A stretch of 64,000 nt of DNA. It comes from Streptomyces sp. TLI_105 (GTDB lineage: Bacteria > Actinomycetota > Actinomycetes > Streptomycetales > Streptomycetaceae). A program made the translations under genes and the position numbers. The notes beneath the pieces were generated by a model that worked only from the letters and a program-made list of their open reading frames with translations, was not told the DNA's origin and searched no databases. The number at the start of each line of letters is the position of its first letter. Position 1 is the stretch's first letter. Shown piece by piece: positions 40,316 through 48,244 of the stretch. The DNA is taken from the NCBI RefSeq assembly GCF_900105415.1, contig NZ_FNSM01000001.1, positions 7,758,001-7,822,000 on the forward strand, read 5' to 3'.

Positions 40316-43045
40316 TCAACCCCGCTGCTCGACCATCCAGTGCCGAGGGCCGGTGTGACGGGTCCTCAGGAGGAAGGCGAGGATTCCGGCGGAACCGTCA
40401 CTCCAGCTGGAGGAGACCTCCCCGTACTCGTTGGGGAAGACCACGTGTCCCTGGCGCCGGGTGCCCTCGGCCAGGATGAGGCCGGCCAGTTCCTCGGCCG
40501 TGTCCCGGTGGACGGGGTCTCCCGTGGCGTCGGCCAGGTCGAGGAGGAAGTCGCCGTTGCCCGCCAGACCGTGGCACTGGGCGAGCGGGGCGCGGGAGGC
40601 ACGTTCAGCGACGGCGTGGGCGCTGCCGCGGGCGAGGTCGCCGAACCTGTCGTCCCCGGTGGCCTGCCACAGCCGGACGAGGAAGGTGCCGATGCCCGCC
40701 GCACCGTGGCACCAGTACGGGGCCGTGGGCAGGTCGCCGGACTGGGCGGGCCACTGCGCCGCTTCGCCGATGCGTACGGCGTCGGCCACGAGGCCCTCCC
40801 CGACCTCCAGGGCCGTCGCCCTGTGGTCGGGCTGCCGGGAGAGCTCCGCGGCGGCGAGGAGGAAGCAGCCGATGCCGGCCGCCCCGTGGGCGAAGCCCAG
40901 ATAGCGTTTGCCGCCCTCGGGGGAGTCGGCTTCCGCGGGGACCGCCCAGCCCACTCCGGACGGCTCGCGCCGGGCGGCGGCCGTCAGCCGGTCGGCCGCC
41001 TCGACGGCCAGGTCGGCGAAGCGCGTGTCCCCGGTGCGCTGCCACAGGTGGAGGGCGGCGAGTCCGCTGCCCGCGGTGCCGTGGGTGACGTCGTGATGGG
41101 GCGTCGCCTGTGGGGGTGCCAGCGCCAGATCCAGCGCGTGCTCGACGAGCCGTCGGTCGTCGACGGCGCGTCCGGCGTCGTACAGCGCCCACGCGGTGCC
41201 ACGGCCGCCGAAGTGCAGGCCGGGGCGTGGGGAGCGGACGTCGGTGCGGTCCGCGATCCAACGGCCCGCGGTGGAGAGCAGCCCCGGCAGACGTGGGTCG
41301 CCGGTGAGCTCGAAGTACCGCGTCAGCACGGCCAGGACCCCGGCCGCGCCCTGTTGGACGGTGCACGGGTCGCTCTCCCCGGTCAGCGTCGACACCGGCC
41401 ACAGCCGGTCGTCCGCCGGAGTCATCGAGTCGACGAGGTGATCCACGAGCCCGGCCACCACCTCGTCCGCCGACCGACCGTCCGCCGTCCGACCGTCCGC
41501 CGTCCGGCTGTCAGGCACCGGCCCGGCGACGGCGGAAGAGCCTGTCCTCCGCACGGCGGTCCTGTCCGCGTCCCCCGGCCGCGCCGTCGGGTCCGCCTTC
41601 CGCAGCGCCTCCCGGGCCCTGGACGGGTCCCACCGCTCGGCCGGATCGTCCCTCATCAGCCCGAGGATCATGTCCACCACACCGTCCGGCAGCCGCAGCG
41701 GCCGGGTGCAGGCCGTGAGCCACGCGGCGAGCCGCTCCTCGGACGGCCTGCCGACGGGCTCCTCGGGCAGCAGGTTCGGGACCTTCCCGGCCAGGACGAA
41801 GCACGCGGTGGCACCGAGGCTGTAGTAGTCGGCCGTCGGACGGACGGGCGCGTCGGCCAGGCGCTCGGGGGCGCTGAAACCGGGCGTTCCCACGTGGGTC
41901 GGCAGGGCGGCCTCGTCCTCCAGGACCGCGAGCTCCAGGTCGATGAGGCGCAGCTCACCGTCCGGGCGGACCATGACGTTGCCCGGTGTGAAGTCCCGCA
42001 GGACCAGGCCGCGGGCGTGTGCCGCCGCCACCAGGTCCACCAGGCGCGCGACCTGCGCCAGCGCGTCGGCGCGGTACCGCTCGCCCCCCACGTCGCGGAA
42101 GTGCTCGGCCACCCAGGTGCGCAGGGTCACGCCCGGCACCTCGTCCTGGGCCAGGAACAGATGCCCGGCGTGCTCGAACAGCGCCACCGCCTCCGGAGCC
42201 AGCCCCGTGCCCTTGAGCTTCTCCAGCGTCCGCGCCTCGGCGCGCAGCCAGTCCCGGACGTCGCCGCCGGAGGCGTCGCCCTCCACGTGCGGCCGGGCCT
42301 CCTTGATCACCACGCCCGTGCCCGTGCGGGTATCGCTGCCCCGGTAGACGCCGCCCTTGTTCGTCTGCCGGATCGCCTCCCGCACCGCGAAGCGGCCGCC
42401 GAGCACCACCGGACGGCTCGTCGCCTCCCCGTCGTGCGGCGCCACCGGCACCGAGGCGGGGAAAGGACAGACGGCCCAGGGCGGCGGTGCGTACCGGCCG
42501 GTGCGCTTGTCCTCCACGGGGTTGCCGTCGGGGTCCTCGATGAACCACACCAGCAGACCGTCGTCCGACAGCCGCCGCCGGCCGACGAAGGCCCCGTAGC
42601 GGTAATGCACCAGACTGTGCGCGGCGTAGGGCTGGTCGGACAGGATCCGCGGACCGGCAAGACCCGCCGTCGCCGCGTGCAGGTCCCGGGCGAGCGCGAC
42701 CGCCTCGGCGTCGGAGCGCGGATAGACGGTGATGAACTTGCCCGAGCTCCCGCGCGGCGTCGCCCTGGAGTTCAGCGCGCTGACCTGCTCCAGCGACCGG
42801 GCGAACTTGAAGCCCGACTTCTCCCGCAGCAGCACGCCCAGGGCCCTGGTGAGGACCTCGGGCGCGGAGGCGGTCGTGGCCGACACGTGCAGCTTCCATC
42901 CCTGCTCGCGCCGCGTCCCGGGCACGGGCGCGACCCGGCACCACATCTCGTCCGCCTCGACCGCCCAGCGCGCACCCGTACCCGTGGCGTGCAGCGCCTG
43001 GCGGAGCAGGTCTTCCCATTCGACTTCGGTAGCGTGGCTCGTCAT
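40316..43045 (-). CDS. lanL: class IV lanthionine synthetase LanL
   Basis: 909 residues; ATG after GAGGGACACGC. Three domains make Dha/Dhb and then thioether rings. (1) N-terminal phospho-Ser/Thr lyase (about 1-205). (2) Ser/Thr kinase (about 210-485) with Lys248, RDFTPGN loop (Arg350, Asp351, Asn356) and Asp369 in LIDLE. (3) LanC-like cyclase (about 530-909) with zinc ligands Cys779 (YWCHG), Cys824 and His825 (QCHG), which separate class IV from class III. The inter-domain linker (about 512-527) is a tandem T-A-D-G-R repeat. Modifies the precursor encoded next. Confidence 0.95.
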   Translation of the reverse strand: MTSHATEVEWEDLLRQALHATGTGARWAVEADEMWCRVAPVPGTRREQGWKLHVSATTASAPEVLTRALGVLLREKSGFKFARSLEQVSALNSRATPRGSSGKFITVYPRSDAEAVALARDLHAATAGLAGPRILSDQPYAAHSLVHYRYGAFVGRRRLSDDGLLVWFIEDPDGNPVEDKRTGRYAPPPWAVCPFPASVPVAPHDGEATSRPVVLGGRFAVREAIRQTNKGGVYRGSDTRTGTGVVIKEARPHVEGDASGGDVRDWLRAEARTLEKLKGTGLAPEAVALFEHAGHLFLAQDEVPGVTLRTWVAEHFRDVGGERYRADALAQVARLVDLVAAAHARGLVLRDFTPGNVMVRPDGELRLIDLELAVLEDEAALPTHVGTPGFSAPERLADAPVRPTADYYSLGATACFVLAGKVPNLLPEEPVGRPSEERLAAWLTACTRPLRLPDGVVDMILGLMRDDPAERWDPSRAREALRKADPTARPGDADRTAVRRTGSSAVAGPVPDSRTADGRTADGRSADEVVAGLVDHLVDSMTPADDRLWPVSTLTGESDPCTVQQGAAGVLAVLTRYFELTGDPRLPGLLSTAGRWIADRTDVRSPRPGLHFGGRGTAWALYDAGRAVDDRRLVEHALDLALAPPQATPHHDVTHGTAGSGLAALHLWQRTGDTRFADLAVEAADRLTAAARREPSGVGWAVPAEADSPEGGKRYLGFAHGAAGIGCFLLAAAELSRQPDHRATALEVGEGLVADAVRIGEAAQWPAQSGDLPTAPYWCHGAAGIGTFLVRLWQATGDDRFGDLARGSAHAVAERASRAPLAQCHGLAGNGDFLLDLADATGDPVHRDTAEELAGLILAEGTRRQGHVVFPNEYGEVSSSWSDGSAGILAFLLRTRHTGPRHWMVEQRG

Positions 43046-43119
43046 GCGTGTCCCTCTCAACGGTGAGAACCGCTGACGGGAAGGTGCCCGATGACATAAA
43101 CAGACCAACGCGCACCCAC

Positions 43120-43138
43120 CTGGATTCACTTCATCCAG
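43120..43138. promoter_or_regulatory. inverted repeat upstream of lanL
   Basis: CTGGAT-TCACTTC-ATCCAG is a perfect 6-bp dyad about 75 bases before the lanL start in a 167-base gap. A TTTATG on the minus strand (43100-43095) could be the -10 box. Operator role is inferred. Confidence 0.3.
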
Positions 43139-43212
43139 CGAGCGCACGGCGCGGTACCGCCAGGAGGGGGGCGCGCGCTCCGGCGCAGAAGAAAGCGCCG
43201 GGGCGCACGAAG

Positions 43213-44706
43213 TCACGCCGGGCAGCCGGAGTCGGCCACGACGTAGTGACCGGGGGCGGTCTGCTCGAGGGTGTGGGTGGTGAACGTGTTCCACAGCCCC
43301 ATGGCCTGGCCGGAGCCGGTGGCGTAGGTGAGGCCGCCGCTCTGGTAGGCGCGTCCGGCGACCGTGTGGTCGTAGTTGCTCGCCGTGTGGCACGTGGGCG
43401 TGTACCCGGTGGTGGTCGCCGTCACGGCCTCCGACACCGGACCCGCCGCGCCCGAGGCGTCGACGGCCGCGACCGTGTAGCCGTACGCCGTCCCGGGGGC
43501 GAGGCCGGTGTCGGTGTACGTGGTCGAGGACGTGCTGCCCACCTTCGCACCGCCGCGGTGGACGTCGTACGAGACCGCGCCGGCCACCGCGTCCCAGCTC
43601 AGGGACGCGGTCGTGTCGGTGGCCGAGGCGACCGCCAGTCCGGTGGGGGCGGGCAGGGACCCGGGGCCGGGTTCCTGCCCGGCGCCGTCGAGGCCCCAGA
43701 AGCGCGCGGTGTGGTAGCTGGAGCAGATGGTGTCGAGGTAGTACGTGCCGGTGCTGCCGCACTGCTCCGGGCCGCTGCCCGGGTCGACCGGGAGGCCGTG
43801 GGCCATGCCGGACAGGGAGTAGACCTGGACGGCGGGCCTGCCGGAGGCGTCGTCGTACTCGCTCAGGGTGGCGCCCCCGCTCAGGCTCCGGGTGCGGGAG
43901 GGCGTCTGGCCGATCCCCCAGACGTCGGTCCACTGGTCGCGCAGCTCGGTGGCGTTGGCCGGCCTGACGGTGGTGTCGGCGGTGCCCTGCCAGATCGCCA
44001 CCCGGGGCCAGGACGCGGTGCCGGCGGGAGCGGCCGAGCGCACCAGGGCGCCCCATTGCGCGGGGCTCTTGTCCGGCGGGCTGGACATGCAGGTGTACGC
44101 CGTGGACACGCTGTTCGCGCAGAACGCGGGCAGCCCGGAGTCGATGGAGCCGCCCGCGAAGACGTCGGGATAGGCGGCGAGCATGTTCGCGGTCATGCCG
44201 GCCCCGGCGGACAGACCGGTGATGTACACCCGCCGGGTGTCGCTGCCGTACTGGGCGACGGCCTTGTCGACCATCTGCCTGATCGACAGCGCCTCGCCCT
44301 GTCCGCGTGCGCCGTCGCCCGGCTCGAACCAGTTGAAGCAGGAATTGGCGTTGTTGGCGCTGCTCGTCTGCGGGAGGACCAGCGCGAAGCCGTACCGGTC
44401 GGCGAACGTCGGCCAGCCGGAGTGCGCGTAGTAGTCGCTCGCGCTCTGCGTGCAGCCGTGCAGGGCGACCACGAGCGGCGCGCCCGCCGGCAGCGCGTCG
44501 GGCACGTAGGCGTACATGGACAGGTTGCCCGGGTTGGAGCCGAAGCCGGAGACCTGGGTCAGGCCCGCGGCGGACGCCTGCGGGCCCAGGGCGACCAGAC
44601 CGCCGGCCAGGGCCAGTGTCCCCGCGGCGGCGGTGAGCCGGCGACGGATGCCCGCGACGAGTCGGCGGCTTTTCGTGAAGCGGAGCGGAGGATACGGCTG
44701 TCCCAT
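43213..44706 (-). CDS. secreted PHB-depolymerase-family esterase with fibronectin-III domain
   Basis: 497 residues; ATG after AGGAGG. A signal peptide (about 1-47, QASAAG) precedes the esterase domain with nucleophile Ser166 in GLSAGAGM, oxyanion ALHGCTQ and His in SGMAHGLPV. A fibronectin type III module (about 352-435, PAPTGLAVASATDTTASLSW) and a C-terminal domain (about 440-497) with conserved Cys follow. Members hydrolyse polyhydroxybutyrate or feruloyl/acetyl esters on plant polymers. The nearby GH30/GH3 genes favour a polysaccharide-decorating ester as substrate. Confidence 0.92.
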   Translation of the reverse strand: MGQPYPPLRFTKSRRLVAGIRRRLTAAAGTLALAGGLVALGPQASAAGLTQVSGFGSNPGNLSMYAYVPDALPAGAPLVVALHGCTQSASDYYAHSGWPTFADRYGFALVLPQTSSANNANSCFNWFEPGDGARGQGEALSIRQMVDKAVAQYGSDTRRVYITGLSAGAGMTANMLAAYPDVFAGGSIDSGLPAFCANSVSTAYTCMSSPPDKSPAQWGALVRSAAPAGTASWPRVAIWQGTADTTVRPANATELRDQWTDVWGIGQTPSRTRSLSGGATLSEYDDASGRPAVQVYSLSGMAHGLPVDPGSGPEQCGSTGTYYLDTICSSYHTARFWGLDGAGQEPGPGSLPAPTGLAVASATDTTASLSWDAVAGAVSYDVHRGGAKVGSTSSTTYTDTGLAPGTAYGYTVAAVDASGAAGPVSEAVTATTTGYTPTCHTASNYDHTVAGRAYQSGGLTYATGSGQAMGLWNTFTTHTLEQTAPGHYVVADSGCPA

Positions 44707-44880
44707 GACGACTGCCTCCTGTGGGGGTGAACACGGGGTGCACCGGCCGTGGCGGTCGGTGTGGCGTGCATCATGGGGGCGCCCGTACCGACTCGGACAT
44801 GGGCGGGACGACCAGGCTTGGCCGGAGGCTTGTGTGACAGCGCTCCATGGCCACCGCCGAGCCGCTCCCGCGAGCAGGCG

Positions 44881-44985
44881 AGAGCGGGGAAGGAGCGGGA
44901 AAAGCGGGGAAAGATCGGAAAAGGAGCGGAAAAGGAGCGGAAAAGGAGCGGAAAAGGAGCGGGAAAGGAGCGGGAAAGGAGCGGG
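44881..44985. repeat. 11-bp tandem repeats with phased A-tracts
   Basis: Units of AAAAGGAGCGG repeat with small changes. Eight runs of three or four A start at 44900, 44910, 44919, 44930, 44941, 44952, 44964 and 44975, a mean period near 10.7 bp, matching the DNA helical turn. One strand is almost all purine. Such phasing predicts intrinsic bending. It lies about 200 bases upstream of the esterase start inside a 673-base space with no protein gene. Confidence 0.85.
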
Positions 44986-45112
44986 TCCGAGGGCGTAGCC
45001 TGCCCCCGGACCCTGTCGATGCCGCTCACATCACACGCCGGCACGGTTGAGGACCCGGGTCATTCGTCATTGCGTCGCGTCCTGCCTTTGGACCACCGCC
45101 GATCGAGCTCGG

Positions 45113-45250
45113 CGGACCAGATTCGAACTGGCATTTCGACGCACCAGGGCCCGGGCCCGGTCGATCCGGCGATGAGCGGCGAATGCTGAGTCTGGAGCAA
45201 TAGTCTGAGATTGACCGCGGTCTGCCTCTGCCTGGTTGGGCCATCCCGGC
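45113..45250 (-). other. second degenerate tRNA-like stretch
   Basis: On the minus strand GCCGGGA (from 45250) and TG are followed by a normal-looking D arm (GCC CAACCAGGCAGA GGC). A T-arm (CCAG TTCGAAT CTGG, 45131-45117) occurs about 110 bases later. The 5' and 3' acceptor strands do not pair, so this may be halves of two decayed tRNAs or a tRNA-like RNA. Confidence 0.3.
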
Positions 45251-45256
45251 GGGAAG

Positions 45257-45344
45257 TGCCGGGAGGAGGACTCGAACCTCCACTGGAACCGCGGATGTCA
45301 CGACAAGGCTCAGCTTCAGCTTTGCGCTCCTCGCGCACCCCGGC
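45257..45344 (-). tRNA. degenerate tRNA-like element, class II length
   Basis: 88 bases on the minus strand. Acceptor strands GCCGGGG (45344-45338) and TCCCGGC (45264-45258) pair over 7 bp with one G-U and are followed by discriminator A. The T arm is canonical (GGAGG TTCGAGT CCTCC). A possible anticodon stem pairs CAAAGCT with AGCCTTG (one mismatch) around the 7-base loop GAAGCTG, but position 33 is A, not U, and the D loop is only about 5 bases. It is either a decayed tRNA or a tRNA-mimic RNA. Confidence 0.35.
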
Positions 45345-45379
45345 CGTGTTCTGTGGCCGGGGAGTCTGTGGTGTCCCCG

Positions 45380-46114
45380 CTACCCGAAGAGGTAGCCGAA
45401 GACGGCGTCGCCGACCCGCTGGTCGGTGACCTCGGCGCTGTTCGCCTCCTCGCGGGCGAACTTCACCGCCTGCTGGAGCTTCTCCACCCGCTCCAGAAGT
45501 TCGTTGACCCGGCGCGCGGGCAGCGCGCCCGAGAACTTCACCGTGGTCCAGTAACCGACCGGCACGTCCTCGTAGTAGACCTCGACCTGGGCCGGGTGCT
45601 TGTCCGTCGCCTCCGCCTTCACGTGGTTGCGCGGCACCTTCTTCGTCCGGACCGTGCGCACGACCTCGGTCTTCCACGCGTCCGTCGACGGGTCCTGCGT
45701 CCACGACTCCGCCGCGTCCAGCACCGGAAGCTTGCGGACGAAGGTGTTGATGTCCGTCAGCTGCTTCTCCAGGAACAGCAGGTACGCCACGGGCACCTGC
45801 CCCACGAGCACGCGTCCGTCGACCGTGACGTCCGCACGCGCCTCGCAGTTCGCCCAGTCCTTGGTGGCCGTCACGTCGAAGAGACGGGTCAGCGCCCGCG
45901 CGGTGTCGCGCAGCACGTCCTCGGCCTTCACCTGCACCAGGGTCGACTCGGGCGGCAGCTGCTCGCCCTCCTCGTCCTTCGGCTGGTAGGTACGGGAGAT
46001 GCCGGCGAGCAACGCGGGCTTCTGCAGGCCGTGGTGTGCCGCCGTCAGGTCCTGATGCGCCCGGGACTTGACGCCCTTCTCCACTGCGATGATCTGGTTG
46101 AGTTTCGTTGCCAC
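45380..46114 (-). CDS. conserved actinobacterial protein of unknown function (DUF7873-like)
   Basis: 244 residues from the GTG at 46114 (AAGG 9 bases upstream). Mixed alpha/beta with conserved-looking stretches ATKLNQIIAVEKGVKSRAHQ and LLAGISRTYQPKDEEGEQLP and a C-terminal coiled region (VNELLERVEKLQQAVKFARE). No signal peptide or enzyme motif. From memory similar proteins are widespread in Streptomyces as single-copy hypotheticals. It reads away from the glycosidase genes; the 184-base gap holds no other gene. Confidence 0.8.
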   Translation of the reverse strand: MATKLNQIIAVEKGVKSRAHQDLTAAHHGLQKPALLAGISRTYQPKDEEGEQLPPESTLVQVKAEDVLRDTARALTRLFDVTATKDWANCEARADVTVDGRVLVGQVPVAYLLFLEKQLTDINTFVRKLPVLDAAESWTQDPSTDAWKTEVVRTVRTKKVPRNHVKAEATDKHPAQVEVYYEDVPVGYWTTVKFSGALPARRVNELLERVEKLQQAVKFAREEANSAEVTDQRVGDAVFGYLFG

Positions 46115-46298
46115 GTCGCCGACCTTAGGGCGGGGGCCTCGGTCCGGTCGAACGATTTTATGAACGGACGTCCGCGCCCGAACCCGCCCGCCGCGTTCAG
46201 GAGTTGATGGCGAGAGGGGTTGACGGAGCTTCGTCGCCTCCATAACTTCACACCTTAATATAAGCCTTGCCTCCTCGCTCCGTCGAAAGGTGTGACAG

Positions 46299-48212
46299 GT
46301 GCATTACAGGTCTTGGTTGTCCGTGCGGCGGGGCCGGGCGCGCCCCCGCCGCCTCGCCGCACTCGTGACCGGCGCCCTCCTCGCGAGCGGCCTGGTCATG
46401 ACCGGCCCCGGGGTCGCACGGGCCGCCGGCGAGCGGGTCGACGTCTGGCTGACCACCACCTCCGACGCCGGAGGCCGTACCGTCACCCGGGGACTCGCCC
46501 CGCAGGCACCGACCGCCTTCGGCCCCGCAGGGGGCAGCGCGAGCCACACCATCGCCGTCGACGAGGCCACCACCTACCAGCAGTTCGAGGGCGGCGGCGC
46601 CTCCCTCACGGACACCACCGCCCACCTCCTGCGCGGCGGGGCGGTCAGCGCCGCCACCCGTGACGAGGTCATGCGCAAGCTGTTCTCGCCGACCGACGGC
46701 ATCGGCCTCTCCTTCGTCCGCAACCCGATCGGCGCCTCCGACCTGTCCCGGCCCGGCAACGTCTCCCTCGACGACACCTGCTGCGACCTATCCGACTTCG
46801 GCGCCAACGGCTACGACACGAACGTGCGGCTGCTGACCGTCCAGGCCAAACAGCTCAACCCGGCCCTCCGCGTGAAGGGGGTGCCGTGGAGCGCCCCCGG
46901 ATGGATGAAGGACAACGGCCGGATGGACCAGATGGGCTGGCTGAAGTGGGAGTACTACCCGCTCTACGCCCAGTACCTGGTCAAGTACGTCCAGAGCTAC
47001 CAGGCGGCCGGGATCAAGGTCGACTACCTCTCCGTCCAGAACGAGCCCAATTGCTGCCAGGCCGGCAACCCCACGGCCATGAACTATCCCGGCATGAGCT
47101 GGAACCCCTCCGGCCTGGTCGAGTTCACGAAGAACCACGTCTACCCCGCCTTCCGTGCGGCCGGCATCACCACCAAGGTCCTCGTGCACGACTGGAACTA
47201 CGGTGACTACGCGAACTTCGGCGCCGCCGTCCTCGGAGACGCGGGCGTCCGGGACGACCCCCTCTTCGGGGGCATCGCCTGGCACGGCTACGCCGGCGAC
47301 CCGGCCGTCGGCAGCCAGGTCCACACCCAGTACCCGTCCGTACGACAGTTCGGCACCGAGCACTCCGGCGGCACCTGGATCACCAACCAGCACGACGAGG
47401 ACCTGAAGGACATCGTCGGCTTCGCCCGCAACTGGAGCGGCAGCCTGGTCAAGTGGAGCCTTGCCGTCAACCAGGACATGGGCCCGCACAACGGCGGCTG
47501 CGGCACCTGCACGGGCCTGATCACCGTGCAGGAGGGCGGTGCGCGCGCCGGGCAGGTCGACTACACGATCGAGTACTACACGACCGGGCACCTCACGAAG
47601 TTCGTCCGGCCCGGCGCGTACCGCATCGCCTCGACCGACGACGCCGGCCTGCCGAACGTGGCCTGGCGCAACCCGGACGGCTCCAAGGCGCTCATCGCCC
47701 ACAACGGCGGCGCCTCCGCCCGGTCCCTCCGCGTCGACTGGGGCGGCCAGTCCTTCACGTACACCCTGCCGGCCCGCACCACCGCCACCTTCACCTGGGC
47801 GGGGACGCCGAGCGGCACCGCCCCGACCGGCCCGCTGACCGGCCTGGCCGGCAAGTGCCTCGACGTGGCCGGCGCGGCCACCGCCGACGGCACCCCGGTC
47901 CAGCTCCACACCTGCAACGGCACCGCGGCACAGCGGTGGACGCTCGCCGCCGACGGCACCGTCCGGGCCCTCGGCAAATGCCTCGACGTCACCGGTGCCG
48001 CGACCGCCGACGGCACGAAGGTGCAGCTTTACACCTGCAACGGAACCGGCGCACAACGCTGGTCGTACGACCCCGGGACGCACGACGTCGTCAACACGGC
48101 CGCGAACAAGTGCCTGGACGTCACCGGCAACTCCTCGGCCGACGGCACACGCACACAGATCTGGACCTGCACGGGCGGCGCCAACCAGAAGTGGACCCAC
48201 CAACCGTCCTGA
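46299..48212 (+). CDS. secreted GH30 glycoside hydrolase with CBM13 (ricin-B) domain
   Basis: 637 residues from the GTG at 46299 (AAAGG upstream). A long basic signal peptide with an RR pair (residues 1-42) may use Sec or Tat. The GH30 barrel (about 65-430) has Glu249 in QNEPN as acid/base and Glu354 in GTEHSGG as nucleophile, followed by the GH30 beta domain (to about 500). The C-terminal CBM13 (about 510-637) has three QxW-type repeats (AQRWT, AQRWS, NQKWT). Subfamily unclear; endo-beta-1,6-galactanase of the GH30_5 kind is a reasonable candidate. Probably co-transcribed with the GH3 gene 32 bases downstream. Confidence 0.9.
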   Translation: MHYRSWLSVRRGRARPRRLAALVTGALLASGLVMTGPGVARAAGERVDVWLTTTSDAGGRTVTRGLAPQAPTAFGPAGGSASHTIAVDEATTYQQFEGGGASLTDTTAHLLRGGAVSAATRDEVMRKLFSPTDGIGLSFVRNPIGASDLSRPGNVSLDDTCCDLSDFGANGYDTNVRLLTVQAKQLNPALRVKGVPWSAPGWMKDNGRMDQMGWLKWEYYPLYAQYLVKYVQSYQAAGIKVDYLSVQNEPNCCQAGNPTAMNYPGMSWNPSGLVEFTKNHVYPAFRAAGITTKVLVHDWNYGDYANFGAAVLGDAGVRDDPLFGGIAWHGYAGDPAVGSQVHTQYPSVRQFGTEHSGGTWITNQHDEDLKDIVGFARNWSGSLVKWSLAVNQDMGPHNGGCGTCTGLITVQEGGARAGQVDYTIEYYTTGHLTKFVRPGAYRIASTDDAGLPNVAWRNPDGSKALIAHNGGASARSLRVDWGGQSFTYTLPARTTATFTWAGTPSGTAPTGPLTGLAGKCLDVAGAATADGTPVQLHTCNGTAAQRWTLAADGTVRALGKCLDVTGAATADGTKVQLYTCNGTGAQRWSYDPGTHDVVNTAANKCLDVTGNSSADGTRTQIWTCTGGANQKWTHQPS

Positions 48213-48244
48213 ACACCCCCACATCCCTCTTCCGAGGAGCCCGC

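Noticed and set aside
44881..44985. CRISPR array
   Set aside because: Units are 11 bp and contiguous with no spacers, and there are no cas genes.
44559..45044. Minus-strand frame with Phe/Pro/Ser repeats over the A-tract region
   Set aside because: The translated repeat is a by-product of the 11-bp DNA repeat and overlaps the start of the esterase gene.
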